16,673 bases of DNA from Verrucomicrobiota bacterium. GTDB taxonomy: Bacteria > Verrucomicrobiota > Verrucomicrobiia > Opitutales > Opitutaceae. Below, one piece after another: positions 7,154 to 13,596 of this stretch; within the stretch, counting starts at the first letter, position 1, and each line of letters opens with the position of its first letter. Position numbers and translations under genes: made by a program. Below the pieces are notes generated by a model. The model saw only the letters and a program-made list of their open reading frames with translations, ran no database searches and had not been told where the DNA came from. The stretch lies in assembly GCA_023457715.1 (NCBI GenBank), contig JAEWKR010000043.1, forward strand, positions 1 to 16,673, written 5' to 3'.

Positions 7154-7801
7154 ATGGTGAGCGCGAACGAAGCAACTGCCCGAACGACCCGGCCGGTGGC
7201 CCTGCGGCTGACGCTGTATGTGATGGTCGTGATCGCGCTGATCAGCCTGCCCTTCGTCCTCTTTGGCGAAGAGTTCGCGTTTCCGCTGCTCGAAGCGCCG
7301 GGCGCGCAAAAATGGGCGTTGATCGCGATCAGCGTGGCGCTGTTGAGTGCGGACGCGGTGGTGCCGGTGCCGTCGGTGATCGTGATCGTCGGCCTCGCGG
7401 TGAAAGCAGGGGCGCTGGCGGGGATCATTGGCGGCACGCTTGGGCTGACCGGGCAGGTCTTCTTCGCCGGCTTGCTGGGGCGCTACGCGTTGGGGCGGGT
7501 CGCGCCGCGCTTTTTGCCCGAAGCGGAACTGGCGCGCGTGCGTGTCATGCTCCACGAGCGGCTGGCGCTGACCCTGGCATGCCTGCGGAGTGTTCCGGTG
7601 CTCGCCGAAGTGTCGGTGGTCGTGGCGGCGTCGGTCGGGGTGCCGCTGCGCCGGATCCTGGTGGTGACGTTTGTTCCCAACCTGGCGATCGCGTCGATTT
7701 ACTCGATGGCCGTGGATACGTCGTTCCTGACCGGGGTGATCGCGTTCTTCGCCACCGTAGTGCCGTCGTACATCATCTGGCGGGCGATGACGCGGGAATG
7801 A
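7154..7801 (+). CDS. VTT/DedA-like integral membrane protein
   Basis: A 215-residue polytopic membrane protein that looks like the VTT (formerly SNARE-associated, DedA/TVP38) superfamily, members of which include lipid scramblases and transporters. Membrane segments lie at about 19-38, 53-70, 72-108 (with the Gly-rich LAGIIGGTLGLTGQVFFAGLLGR), 137-165, 167-187 and 191-210. The segment LACLRSVPVLAEVSVVVAASVGVP (about 141-164) occupies the position of the conserved Arg-x-x-Pro re-entrant motif. The assignment rests on this pattern only, and the substrate is unknown. A GGAG at 7149-7152 is too close to the ATG at 7154, so the GTG at 7157 could be the true start. The gene stands alone among repeats and converges on the DUF488 gene. 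Confidence 0.75.
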   Translation: MVSANEATARTTRPVALRLTLYVMVVIALISLPFVLFGEEFAFPLLEAPGAQKWALIAISVALLSADAVVPVPSVIVIVGLAVKAGALAGIIGGTLGLTGQVFFAGLLGRYALGRVAPRFLPEAELARVRVMLHERLALTLACLRSVPVLAEVSVVVAASVGVPLRRILVVTFVPNLAIASIYSMAVDTSFLTGVIAFFATVVPSYIIWRAMTRE

Positions 7802-7824
7802 GGCGTCGTTACTGGCTTCTGGCG

Positions 7825-7897
7825 AACCAGAAACCAGAAACCAGAAACCAGAAACCAGAAACGAGAAACTAGAAACCAGAAACCAGAACCCAGAACC
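7825..7897. repeat. AACCAGA heptamer array
   Basis: About ten tandem copies of a 7-bp unit (AACCAGA, with AACGAGA, AACTAGA and AACCCAGA variants at the right end) fill most of the gap between the convergent VTT and DUF488 genes. The left copies are perfect and the right ones degenerate. It has no hairpin potential and no spacers, so it is not a CRISPR array. Confidence 0.9.
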
Positions 7898-7906
7898 CGC
7901 CCCCTC

Positions 7907-8293
7907 TCACCCGATCATCGCGCCGTGTTCCGCGAGGAGATCCCGCAGCAGCGAGCGATGGCAGCGGGTTTTGTCTTCGCAGTAGCAGCCGACCGAGAAG
8001 TTCGTGCTGTGGGAAAGCGTGGCGAGGAGCGCGAGGTCGTGCCGGGCAGCGGGCGCGCTCATTTCCTTCCGGTAGCGGCGGCTGAACGCGGCCCATTGCG
8101 CCGGGGTTTCGGCGGCGAGCCCAAGCTTCATCGCCTCGAGGGAAGGGGCCAGGTTGGGAAACCAGACATCGTACCAGTTGCCGCTGGCGAAGTCCGCTTT
8201 CGGCACGCCGCGCGGCGGGCGGCGGACGGTGCCGATTCGGACGCCCTCATCAGGCAGGCGATCGGAACCGAGGCGGACGATTTTGACGCTCAT
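7907..8293 (-). CDS. DUF488 family protein
   Basis: A 128-residue DUF488 protein. The family signature is clear at 102-120: VGCYCEDKTRCHRSLLRDLL, the usual CxC...CHR pattern with a following hydrophobic helix. The N-terminal half has VKIVRLGSDRL and a YDVWFPNLAPS segment typical of the subfamily annotated as uncharacterised conserved or DUF488. Biochemical function is not established; the CxC and CHR residues suggest metal or redox chemistry, which is inference. The open frame continues upstream to 8476 but crosses the heptamer array and the 148-bp repeat and has no family resemblance, so I place the start at the ATG at 8293. No Shine-Dalgarno sequence is seen. The gene is flanked on both sides by 7-bp tandem arrays. 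Confidence 0.85.
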   Translation of the reverse strand: MSVKIVRLGSDRLPDEGVRIGTVRRPPRGVPKADFASGNWYDVWFPNLAPSLEAMKLGLAAETPAQWAAFSRRYRKEMSAPAARHDLALLATLSHSTNFSVGCYCEDKTRCHRSLLRDLLAEHGAMIG

Positions 8294-8310
8294 GTGCGGG
8301 TGGGGCGGAC

Positions 8311-8331
8311 GGTTTTGGGTTTTGGGTTCTG
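8311..8331. repeat. GGTTTTG heptamer array
   Basis: Three 7-bp units, GGTTTTG, GGTTTTG and GGTTCTG, begin 18 bp upstream of the DUF488 start. In reverse complement the last unit reads CAGAACC, which matches the degenerate end of the array beyond the other end of the same gene. Confidence 0.75.
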
Positions 8332-8424
8332 AGGCAGCAGCGGAGGTAGCCACAAAAAACACCAAGAGCCACGAAAACCAAACCTCTGTCGTCGTGCCTT
8401 TTCGCACTTCTATCCCAGAAGTTC

Positions 8425-8572
8425 GTGTTTTTTGAGCACGATTTGTTTTTGGGCTCCTCCCAGTCCTCTCAACCACAGATGAACACCGATGGACTCAGAT
8501 ATGGAGAAAGACCGGCCTGGATCCGTGTCCATCTGGGTTCATCTGTGGTTCAATGGGTTTGATTTGGTTGCG
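8425..8572. repeat. 148-bp inverted-repeat element, copy B
   Basis: A same-orientation copy of 6776-6923. The arms are 8471-8494 and 8527-8550. The left arm has two changes (AACACCG for AACCCAG), so pairing is imperfect, while the right arm is identical to copy A. The boundaries are where similarity to copy A stops. Confidence 0.85.
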
Positions 8573-8700
8573 GCGCAGCCGCTCTGGGTTTCTTGGGTCG
8601 ATGGATGCGTCCCCCGCCCAGGCGTACTCCAGCCTTCCCGAGCCGCACGCTGGGAGATTGTGCGCAACCGCGGGCAGGGTGCGCTCCCTGAGGCTGCGGG

Positions 8701-9042
8701 TCAGCGCGTCACCCGATCGCCCTGGATCACCTTCATCTTGTAATCCACGTCGGTATCAGGCGAGTGCACGCGCAGCTTGAAGTCGACGTCTTCGCGCGGC
8801 TTGAGCACGGGCAGGTGGTCGACGGGTTTCGCACGCAGGGCATCGCTACGCCCGAGGGCATTGCGGGCGAGCCGTTCGGTTATGGAGGGAGCGAGCAGGC
8901 GCAGCGACTCGCCCCGCCGCACCGCTTCGCTCATCGAGACCGCAGGGTCGGGGAGCTTGTCATCGAACGACGGGAGCGTCGGCGTGCCGGCAAGACCCGC
9001 GAGTGGGAAGAGGAGCAGCAAGGCGAGGGGATACGCGCGCAT
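8701..9042 (-). CDS. Small exported protein of unknown function
   Basis: A 113-residue protein I do not recognise. Residues 1-18 (MRAYPLALLLLFPLAGLA) are a clear signal peptide with cleavage likely near AGLAG-TP. The mature part is about 94 residues, polar and charged, with no cysteines. It includes a helical segment around 37-72 (SEAVRRGESLRLLAPSITER) and a C-terminal stretch with the repeated words DVDFKLRV and DVDYKMKV at about 86-106, which look like paired beta strands. No Shine-Dalgarno sequence is seen before the ATG. Repeats lie on both sides and it has no operon partner. The signal peptide and clean frame make it a likely real gene; its role is unknown. Confidence 0.75.
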   Translation of the reverse strand: MRAYPLALLLLFPLAGLAGTPTLPSFDDKLPDPAVSMSEAVRRGESLRLLAPSITERLARNALGRSDALRAKPVDHLPVLKPREDVDFKLRVHSPDTDVDYKMKVIQGDRVTR

Positions 9043-9100
9043 GATCGGAGAGACGACAAAGAAGGTTGGCCCTGGGTTCCGCCGGACTTCAGCGGGAGCT

Positions 9101-9132
9101 GCTGAAATGCTGAAAAGCTGAAAAGCTGAAAG
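9101..9132. repeat. GCTGAAAA octamer array
   Basis: Four tandem 8-bp units, GCTGAAAT, GCTGAAAA, GCTGAAAA and GCTGAAAG. The array lies 58 bp upstream of the small exported gene on the minus strand, so it may overlap that gene's promoter region. Confidence 0.8.
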
Positions 9133-9137
9133 CGGAG

Positions 9138-9189
9138 CCGCCTGCGGCGGGGATTTGGGATTTGAGATTTGAGATTTGAAATTTGAGAT
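9138..9189 (+). repeat. GC mini-hairpin followed by TTTGAGA array
   Basis: CCGCC, loop TGC, GGCGG (9138-9150), then about five 7-bp units alternating GATTTGA and AATTTGA up to 9189. A related hairpin with a single ATTTCAGA follows at about 9206-9226. Confidence 0.8.
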
Positions 9190-9237
9190 GGGAAAAACGC
9201 AGAGCGCCTGCGGCGGGGATTTCAGAGGGGCGGGTGC

Positions 9238-9376
9238 TTGGGTATGTTGTCCCGCCTTTAGGCGGAAGGTTTGGGGTAGTCCCTGCGGGAGCCGGGCGCA
9301 TCAGGACGCGCGGATACCGCAAGGGGACGCCGGTCAGACAAAAGGCATTCCGCCTAAAGGCGGGACAACTTACCAA
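9238..9376. repeat. Inverted-repeat element of 139 bp
   Basis: A left arm at 9238-9267 and right arm at 9348-9376 are near-perfect inverted copies of about 29 bp (core GTTGTCCCGCCTTTAGGCGG). Each arm is itself a small hairpin, CCGCCT and AGGCGG around TT. The centre is about 80 bp of unrelated sequence with no coding capacity. The layout resembles paired REP sequences or a MITE; no transposase or RAYT gene is in the window. Confidence 0.8.
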
Positions 9377-9403
9377 AGCCGGGATCCCTGAGCCGCCTGG
9401 TCT

Positions 9404-9456
9404 CCCGCCTGCGGCGGGGATTTGAGATTTGAGATTTGAAATTTGAGATTTGAAAT
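9404..9456 (+). repeat. GC mini-hairpin followed by TTTGAGA array
   Basis: CCCGCC, loop TGC, GGCGGG (9404-9418), then about five 7-bp units of GATTTGA/AATTTGA to 9456. It is the second copy of the 9138 module. Another CCCGCC-TGC-GGCGGG hairpin follows at 9471-9485. Confidence 0.8.
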
Positions 9457-9506
9457 GGGGAAGCGCGCAGCCCGCCTGCGGCGGGGATCTCGGAGGGGCG
9501 GGGGGC

Positions 9507-9590
9507 TTGGGTATGTTGTCCCGCCTTCAGGCGGAAGGTTGGGCGCGGCCGAGCCAAGGCATTCCGCCTAAAGGCGGGACAACGTACCAA
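9507..9590. repeat. Inverted-repeat element of 84 bp
   Basis: The same two arms as at 9238 (left 9507-9536, right 9562-9590) but with only about 25 bp between them instead of about 80. One arm has TTCAGG for TTTAGG. It is a second, internally shorter member of the family. Confidence 0.8.
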
Positions 9591-9600
9591 AGCCGGGATC

Positions 9601-9613
9601 CCCGCGCAGCGGG
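9601..9613. repeat. Mini-hairpin beyond the Hpt stop codon
   Basis: CCCGC, loop GCA, GCGGG, 7 bp past the stop of the minus-strand Hpt gene. It may act as a transcript-end structure, but no T tract follows on the minus strand. Confidence 0.5.
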
Positions 9614-9619
9614 CCTCGC

Positions 9620-9979
9620 TCACTTCCCGATCAGGCGGGAGAGTTCGACCTGGGCGCGGGCGTATTCGGTTTTCAATTCCGCGATGAGGGGGGCCACGGC
9701 GGCGAGGCCGTCGGTCCGCGACTGGTGCTCGAGTTTTTCCGCGAGGTTTCTGACGCCCATGGCGCCGAGGTTGGCGCTGCTGCCCTTGATGCTGTGGGCC
9801 GCGCGGGTGAAGCGGCTGGCGTCGCCCGCGACCAGGCTTTGGTCGAGCTCGCTGATCCGCAGCGGGGTGTCCTCCAGAAAGATGCCCGCGATCTCCCGCA
9901 AAAACTCGTCGCCGTCGTCGGGGTTGAGCGCGCGAAGATTCTCGATCGCCTGCGGGTCAATGACGGAGGGATCTGGCAT
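9620..9979 (-). CDS. Hpt-domain phosphotransfer protein
   Basis: A 119-residue single-domain histidine phosphotransfer protein. The signature AAHSIKGSSANLGA (60-73) puts the phospho-accepting histidine at residue 62, inside a helical domain of about 20-115, including LNPDDGDEFLREIAGIFLEDTP and LAEKLEHQSR. In phosphorelays such proteins carry phosphate between receiver domains. The kinase hybrid and stand-alone receiver encoded upstream at 12047-13596 are the obvious partners, with a repeat block and the ATPase gene in between. I chose the ATG at 9979 because the domain begins soon after it; a TTG at 10018 would add 13 residues. No Shine-Dalgarno sequence is visible. Confidence 0.9.
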   Translation of the reverse strand: MPDPSVIDPQAIENLRALNPDDGDEFLREIAGIFLEDTPLRISELDQSLVAGDASRFTRAAHSIKGSSANLGAMGVRNLAEKLEHQSRTDGLAAVAPLIAELKTEYARAQVELSRLIGK

Positions 9980-10020
9980 GGAAGAGCGCGAGTGTTGCGG
10001 AAATTCCCGTGGGTGCAAGG

Positions 10021-10070
10021 CCCCGCTTCGCGGGGCATTCGAGATTTGAGATTTGAAATTTGAGATTAGA
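10021..10070 (+). repeat. GC mini-hairpin with TTTGAGA array
   Basis: CCCCGC, loop TTC, GCGGGG (10021-10035), then about four 7-bp units (GAGATTT / GAAATTT) at 10041-10070, lying between the Hpt and ATPase genes. Confidence 0.8.
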
Positions 10071-10146
10071 GGGTGCCGCGTCAGGCGGCGATTTACGGTC
10101 TCAGGAGACGGGTTGCGGACACCCGGCGTCGATCAGAGGGGGCACT

Positions 10147-10177
10147 ATCTCAAATCTCAAATTTCAAATCTCAAATC
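10147..10177 (-). repeat. Inverted TTTGAGA heptamer array
   Basis: About four 7-bp units (ATCTCAA / ATTTCAA) end 3 bp from the ATPase stop codon. They are the inverted partner of 10041-10066, with about 24 bp able to pair, so the 10021-10177 interval could fold into one long hairpin in the transcript. Confidence 0.8.
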
Positions 10178-10180
10178 CTT

Positions 10181-11887
10181 TTATGTCGCCCATTCGAAGG
10201 AGGTGTTCTGCTCGATTTCCTCGATGGTGGTGAGGCCGAGAAGGACTTTTTTCAGGCCGTCGTAGCGGAGCGGGCGGTAGCCGACCTTGGCGGCGGCGCG
10301 CGAGATCTCCTGCACGCTGCGGCCCTCGCTGATCAGGGTGCGAACCTCCTCGGTGATGAGGACGAGTTCGTGGAAGGCGACGCGGCCCTTGTAGCCGGTG
10401 TGCCGGCAGGCGGGGCAGCCGCGGCCGCGGTAGAAGGGGACGTCAGTGAGGCCCTCGTCGAGGAAGTATTTCTGCAGCACGTCACGCGACGGGTAGTACG
10501 CTTCCTTGCACGCCTCGCAGATGCGGGCGGCGAGGCGCTGCGCGAGCACGCCGACCACGGAAGGCGCCACCATGTAGGGCTGCACGCCGATCTCCATGAG
10601 CCGGACGATCGCCTGGGGTGCGGTGTTGGTGTGCAGCGTGGCGAGGACGAGGTGACCGGTCAGCGCAGCCTCGGTGGCGATCTTCGCGGTCTCGAGATCG
10701 CGGATTTCGCCGATCAGGATGACGTCCGGATCCTGACGCATGAGGGCGCGGAGGATCGTGGAGAACTTCAGGTCGATGTTGGCGTTGACCTGGCTCTGCG
10801 TGACGCCGGCGAGCTGGATTTCGATCGGATCCTCGATGGTGGAGATGTTGACGCCGGGCGTGTTGATCTCGTGGAGGGCGGCGTAAAGGGTGGTCGTCTT
10901 GCCGGAGCCGGTGGGACCCGTGACGAAGATGATGCCGTTGGGATTCTGGATCAGCCGGCGGAATGGCTGCAGAATCGACTGGGAGATCATCATCTTGTCC
11001 AACGTGAGCATCGTCTTGCGGCCGGTGGCGGCGAGGACGCGGATGACGCATTTCTCGCCATAGGCGCTGGGGACGGTGGAGACGCGGAAATTGGCCAGCT
11101 GGCTGCCCACCGTCATCGAAAACCGGCCGTCCTGGGGGAAGCGGGTTTCGGCGATGTTGAGGTTGGAAAGGATCTTGATGCGGGAGAGGAGGGCGCGATG
11201 CAGCTTGCGGGAGTACGTCAGGATTTCGCGCAGGTTGCCATCGATGCGGAAGCGGATCCGGCCGAGCGTTTCCTGGGGTTCGATGTGAATGTCCGTCGCG
11301 CGCTCGCGCATCGCGAAGTAGATGATTTCATCCAGGATCTGGATGAGCGCGTTGTTCTCCGCGAGGTGGGCGAGTTTCTCGCCGGCGATGTCGGGCCGGT
11401 CGAAGAGGCTGGAGCGCTCGAGTTCGCTGAGGCTCTCCTCGAGGCCCTTTTCGGTGCTGTAGTGGACCGAGATGGCGTCGTCGATTTCGCGGGGGAGGGC
11501 GAACACCGGGGAGACCGGAACCTGGGCAATCTGCGCGAGCCGGCGAATGAGTTCCTGATCCGCCGGAGCCGCCATCGCGACCGTCAGCACGCCGTTCAGC
11601 ACGTACAGGCCGATCGCCTTCACCTTCTTGGCCACCTCGACCGGGATCTTCTCCAGCGCCTCGTCGGTGATGACGGAGGCGAACGGGTCGACGTAGGCGA
11701 CGTACATCGAGTCGGCCCAGTAGCGGCACGCGTCGTCCTTTGGCAGCAGGCGCTCCTCGATGATCGCCTGGACGAGCAGGGCGCTGTCGCCGTGTTTGCT
11801 GGAGAGGGCGAGCAATTCGTTGCCGTACTCGAAACGCGGCAGCGCGCGGACGCGTTCGAGGAAGAAACTAGCTCTTGGGTTTAACAC
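10181..11887 (-). CDS. GspE/PilB-family secretion or pilus assembly ATPase
   Basis: A 568-residue cytoplasmic hexameric ATPase of the type II secretion / type IV pilus assembly family. An N-terminal GspE-type domain covers about 38-145 (IPVEVAKKVKAIGLYVLNGVLTVAM). The N2-type domain starts near ASDIHIEP-like ATDIHIEPQ (197-205). Walker A is GPTGSGKTTT (324-333), the Asp box is near IEDPIEI (351-357), Walker B is DPDVILIGEIRD (386-397), and the His box is near TGHLVLATLHTN (410-421). Four zinc-binding cysteines are present at 457, 460, 491 and 494. Length and motifs are complete, so it should be active. The start is a GTG at 11887 that overlaps the end of the 60-residue gene by 20 bp. The remaining pilus or secretion genes are not in the window, so GspE and PilB cannot be told apart. 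Confidence 0.95.
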   Translation of the reverse strand: MLNPRASFFLERVRALPRFEYGNELLALSSKHGDSALLVQAIIEERLLPKDDACRYWADSMYVAYVDPFASVITDEALEKIPVEVAKKVKAIGLYVLNGVLTVAMAAPADQELIRRLAQIAQVPVSPVFALPREIDDAISVHYSTEKGLEESLSELERSSLFDRPDIAGEKLAHLAENNALIQILDEIIYFAMRERATDIHIEPQETLGRIRFRIDGNLREILTYSRKLHRALLSRIKILSNLNIAETRFPQDGRFSMTVGSQLANFRVSTVPSAYGEKCVIRVLAATGRKTMLTLDKMMISQSILQPFRRLIQNPNGIIFVTGPTGSGKTTTLYAALHEINTPGVNISTIEDPIEIQLAGVTQSQVNANIDLKFSTILRALMRQDPDVILIGEIRDLETAKIATEAALTGHLVLATLHTNTAPQAIVRLMEIGVQPYMVAPSVVGVLAQRLAARICEACKEAYYPSRDVLQKYFLDEGLTDVPFYRGRGCPACRHTGYKGRVAFHELVLITEEVRTLISEGRSVQEISRAAAKVGYRPLRYDGLKKVLLGLTTIEEIEQNTSFEWAT

Positions 11888-12050
11888 GGCGAGGGGTCTT
11901 CGCTTTGAAGAGTTTTCCGATTTCGTTCTGATCCAGTTTCTCCATCGAGAAGGTGCCGGTGCTGCGTTCGGCCTTCAGTTCCTCGAGGAGGGCGGGTAGG
12001 GAGTACCGGACCTCCGTCACGCCAAAGCTCGGTTTGGGGGCGTCGCTCAT
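11868..12050 (-). CDS. 60-residue unknown protein between receiver and ATPase
   Basis: A small protein I do not recognise. It has a central acidic, probably helical stretch (SLPALLEELKAERS, about 17-30), a second helical stretch (MEKLDQNEIGKLFKAK, 36-51) and a very basic tail (TPRRVKPKS). There is no signal peptide, membrane segment or cysteine. The ATG overlaps the receiver stop (ATGA), and its own 3' end overlaps the ATPase start by 20 bp. This double overlap is the main evidence that it is a real gene. It could be an adaptor between the signalling proteins and the motor, but that is inference from position. Confidence 0.75.
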   Translation of the reverse strand: MSDAPKPSFGVTEVRYSLPALLEELKAERSTGTFSMEKLDQNEIGKLFKAKTPRRVKPKS

Positions 12051-12454
12051 GGGGCAGGTTCCGCGGGTTCGTCGGTCTCGAAACAGGCGCTGATCGTTTC
12101 GGACAAGGTCCGGGCGATTTCCTCCTTCGGGGTGTCCTTGCGAATGTAGTTCACGGCGCCGAGCTGCATGGCCTGTTCGACGGTGCTGCGGTTGGCGAGG
12201 GAGGTGAGCATGATCGCCAGCACGTCGGGATCGATCTCCTTGAGCCGCTTGAGCGTCTCGATGCCGTCCACCTGCGGCATGTTGACGTCGAGGAGGACGA
12301 GATCCGGCGAGATGCGCTGGAAGGTGGCGACCGCCTCCTCGCCATTCGAGGCTTCGACGATCGACGTCACGCCGAGCGAGCGGAGGATGAGCGTGACGAA
12401 TTTTCGGATGTGGGCCTCGTCGTCGACGATGAGGATGGTGCCGCTGAAGTTCAT
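12047..12454 (-). CDS. Stand-alone response regulator receiver (CheY-like)
   Basis: A 135-residue single receiver domain with no output domain. The acidic pair is Asp11-Asp12 (LIVDDE), the phospho-acceptor is Asp56 (LLDVNMP), the switch threonine is Thr84 (IMLTS) and the conserved lysine is Lys106 (YIRKD). An acidic, Pro-rich tail (ETDEPAEPAP) ends the protein. The ATG overlaps the kinase stop by ATGA, so the two are co-translated and probably a cognate pair. With no DNA-binding domain, it most likely acts by protein contact or passes phosphate to the Hpt protein. No Shine-Dalgarno sequence is seen. Confidence 0.93.
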   Translation of the reverse strand: MNFSGTILIVDDEAHIRKFVTLILRSLGVTSIVEASNGEEAVATFQRISPDLVLLDVNMPQVDGIETLKRLKEIDPDVLAIMLTSLANRSTVEQAMQLGAVNYIRKDTPKEEIARTLSETISACFETDEPAEPAP

Positions 12455-13596
12455 TTGGGTAGGGGGAGAGTGACGCGGAACTCGCAGCCGCGCTGCGGCA
12501 GGTTTTCGGCCTGGATGGTGCCGCGGTGGGCCTCGACGATCTTGCGGCAGATGGCGAGACCGAGGCCGGTGCTCTTTTCGCCGCCGGTGGGTTGCACGGA
12601 GAGCCGGCCGAAGTCCTTGAAGAGCTTGTCGTGTTCGTTGGCCGGAATGCCCGGGCCGGCGTCGCGGACGATGAAGCCCGCGGTGCCGGCCGCGCGGTCC
12701 TCGTGCAGATGAACGGTGACCTGGGAGCCGGGCGGGGAGTATTTGACCGCGTTGCTGAGGAGATTGTCGATGACCTGGCGCATCTTCGCCGGGTCGATGT
12801 CGAGGTGCAGGCTGGCACCTTCCGTTTGCAGCTCCACGTGGGTCTTCTTCTTGGCGGCCTCGATGTTGGTAAGCGCGACGGACTTGGCCACAATCTCGGT
12901 TAAATCGTGCCGCCCGAGCCGGATCTTTAGTTCGCCGGCTTCGATCGTGGCGACATCCAGCAGATCGTTCACCATTTCGAGCATCGACTGGCTGGCGTCG
13001 CGGATGGTGGTGACGAGGTCGGCCTGGTCCTGGTTGAGCGGCCCGACGGCGCCATCGCGGAGGAATTCGGCGAGCCCGCGGATCGAGGCGAGGGGATTAC
13101 GAAGGTCGTGTGCGGCCATGCCCAGGAACCGGTTCTTGGCGGCGTTGGCGCGGCTGAGCTGCTCGACGAGGCGCTGCTGTTCGGCGACCAGGAGCTGGTT
13201 CTGAAGGTGCGAGCGGACGCGCGCGAGTACCTCCTTGGCGTTGAACGGCTTGGGAAGGTAGTCAACCCCGCCGGCGGCGAGGCCGGCGACCACGTCCTCG
13301 GAGTCGTTCTTCGCGGTGATGAAGATGATGGGCGCGCATTTATCGCCGTACTGTTTCTTGAGCCGGCGGCAGGTTTCGAAGCCGTCGATGCCCGGCATCA
13401 TGACATCGAGCAGGACGAGGCTGGGCTGGTAGGTGGCGTAGGTCTCGATCGCCTTTTCGCCCGAATCAGCGTCGGTGATTTCAAAACCTTCCCGCCGCAG
13501 GATGCCCGCCAGGATCCTGATGTTGAGCCGGTCATCGTCGGCAACGAGGATCTTGCAGCCTTTCAGGTCGGCCGCCGGGGTGCTGGTTGGCTCCAT
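12451..13596 (-). CDS. Receiver-histidine kinase hybrid
   Basis: A 381-residue soluble signalling protein with a receiver in front of a kinase. The receiver is at about 13-130: Asp20-Asp21, phospho-acceptor Asp64 (LLDVMMPG), Thr94 and Lys116 (PKPF). A short coiled linker (about 131-155) leads to the dimerisation domain with phospho-histidine His163 (AAHDLRNPLAS). The ATPase domain has N box RQVIDNLLSNAVKYS with Asn278, G1 DAGPGIP (312-318), F box around FKDFGR and G2 STGLGLAICRKI (342-353). No membrane segment or sensor domain is present, so the input is probably phosphorylation of its own receiver. The frame stays open to 13791, but that extension is encoded by the G-rich octamer array and reads as PHSLTP repeats, so I chose the ATG at 13596. 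It heads the operon with receiver, small protein and ATPase. Confidence 0.92.
   Translation of the reverse strand: MEPTSTPAADLKGCKILVADDDRLNIRILAGILRREGFEITDADSGEKAIETYATYQPSLVLLDVMMPGIDGFETCRRLKKQYGDKCAPIIFITAKNDSEDVVAGLAAGGVDYLPKPFNAKEVLARVRSHLQNQLLVAEQQRLVEQLSRANAAKNRFLGMAAHDLRNPLASIRGLAEFLRDGAVGPLNQDQADLVTTIRDASQSMLEMVNDLLDVATIEAGELKIRLGRHDLTEIVAKSVALTNIEAAKKKTHVELQTEGASLHLDIDPAKMRQVIDNLLSNAVKYSPPGSQVTVHLHEDRAAGTAGFIVRDAGPGIPANEHDKLFKDFGRLSVQPTGGEKSTGLGLAICRKIVEAHRGTIQAENLPQRGCEFRVTLPLPK

Larger units (their letters stand above)
8294..8700. other. Repeat-rich gap upstream of the DUF488 gene
   Basis: 407 bp without a supported gene. It contains a short GGTTTTG array (8311-8331), an AC-rich stretch (about 8340-8400), copy B of the 148-bp element (8425-8572), and about 130 bp of GC-rich sequence with nothing recognisable (8573-8700). 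Any DUF488 promoter must lie here. Confidence 0.6.
9043..9619. other. Gene-free repeat block
   Basis: 577 bp made almost wholly of repeats: a GCTGAAAA octamer array, two near-duplicate modules each with a GC mini-hairpin, TTTGAGA array, second mini-hairpin and an inverted-repeat element, and a final hairpin next to the Hpt stop. The modules start at about 9137 and 9402. Frames through this block are repeat-encoded and not supported as genes. Confidence 0.8.

Noticed and set aside
7825..7897. CRISPR-like array
   Set aside because: Units are 7 bp with no spacers, and no cas genes are in the window.
8294..8476. Upstream extension of the DUF488 frame
   Set aside because: It runs through the GGTTTTG array and part of the 148-bp element and shows no family similarity; the ATG at 8293 gives a normal DUF488 start.
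10073..11884. 603-codon plus-strand frame opposite the ATPase gene
   Set aside because: It mirrors the ATPase coding sequence, has an Asp/Gly/Val-rich composition and no family motif, while the minus-strand frame has every expected ATPase motif.
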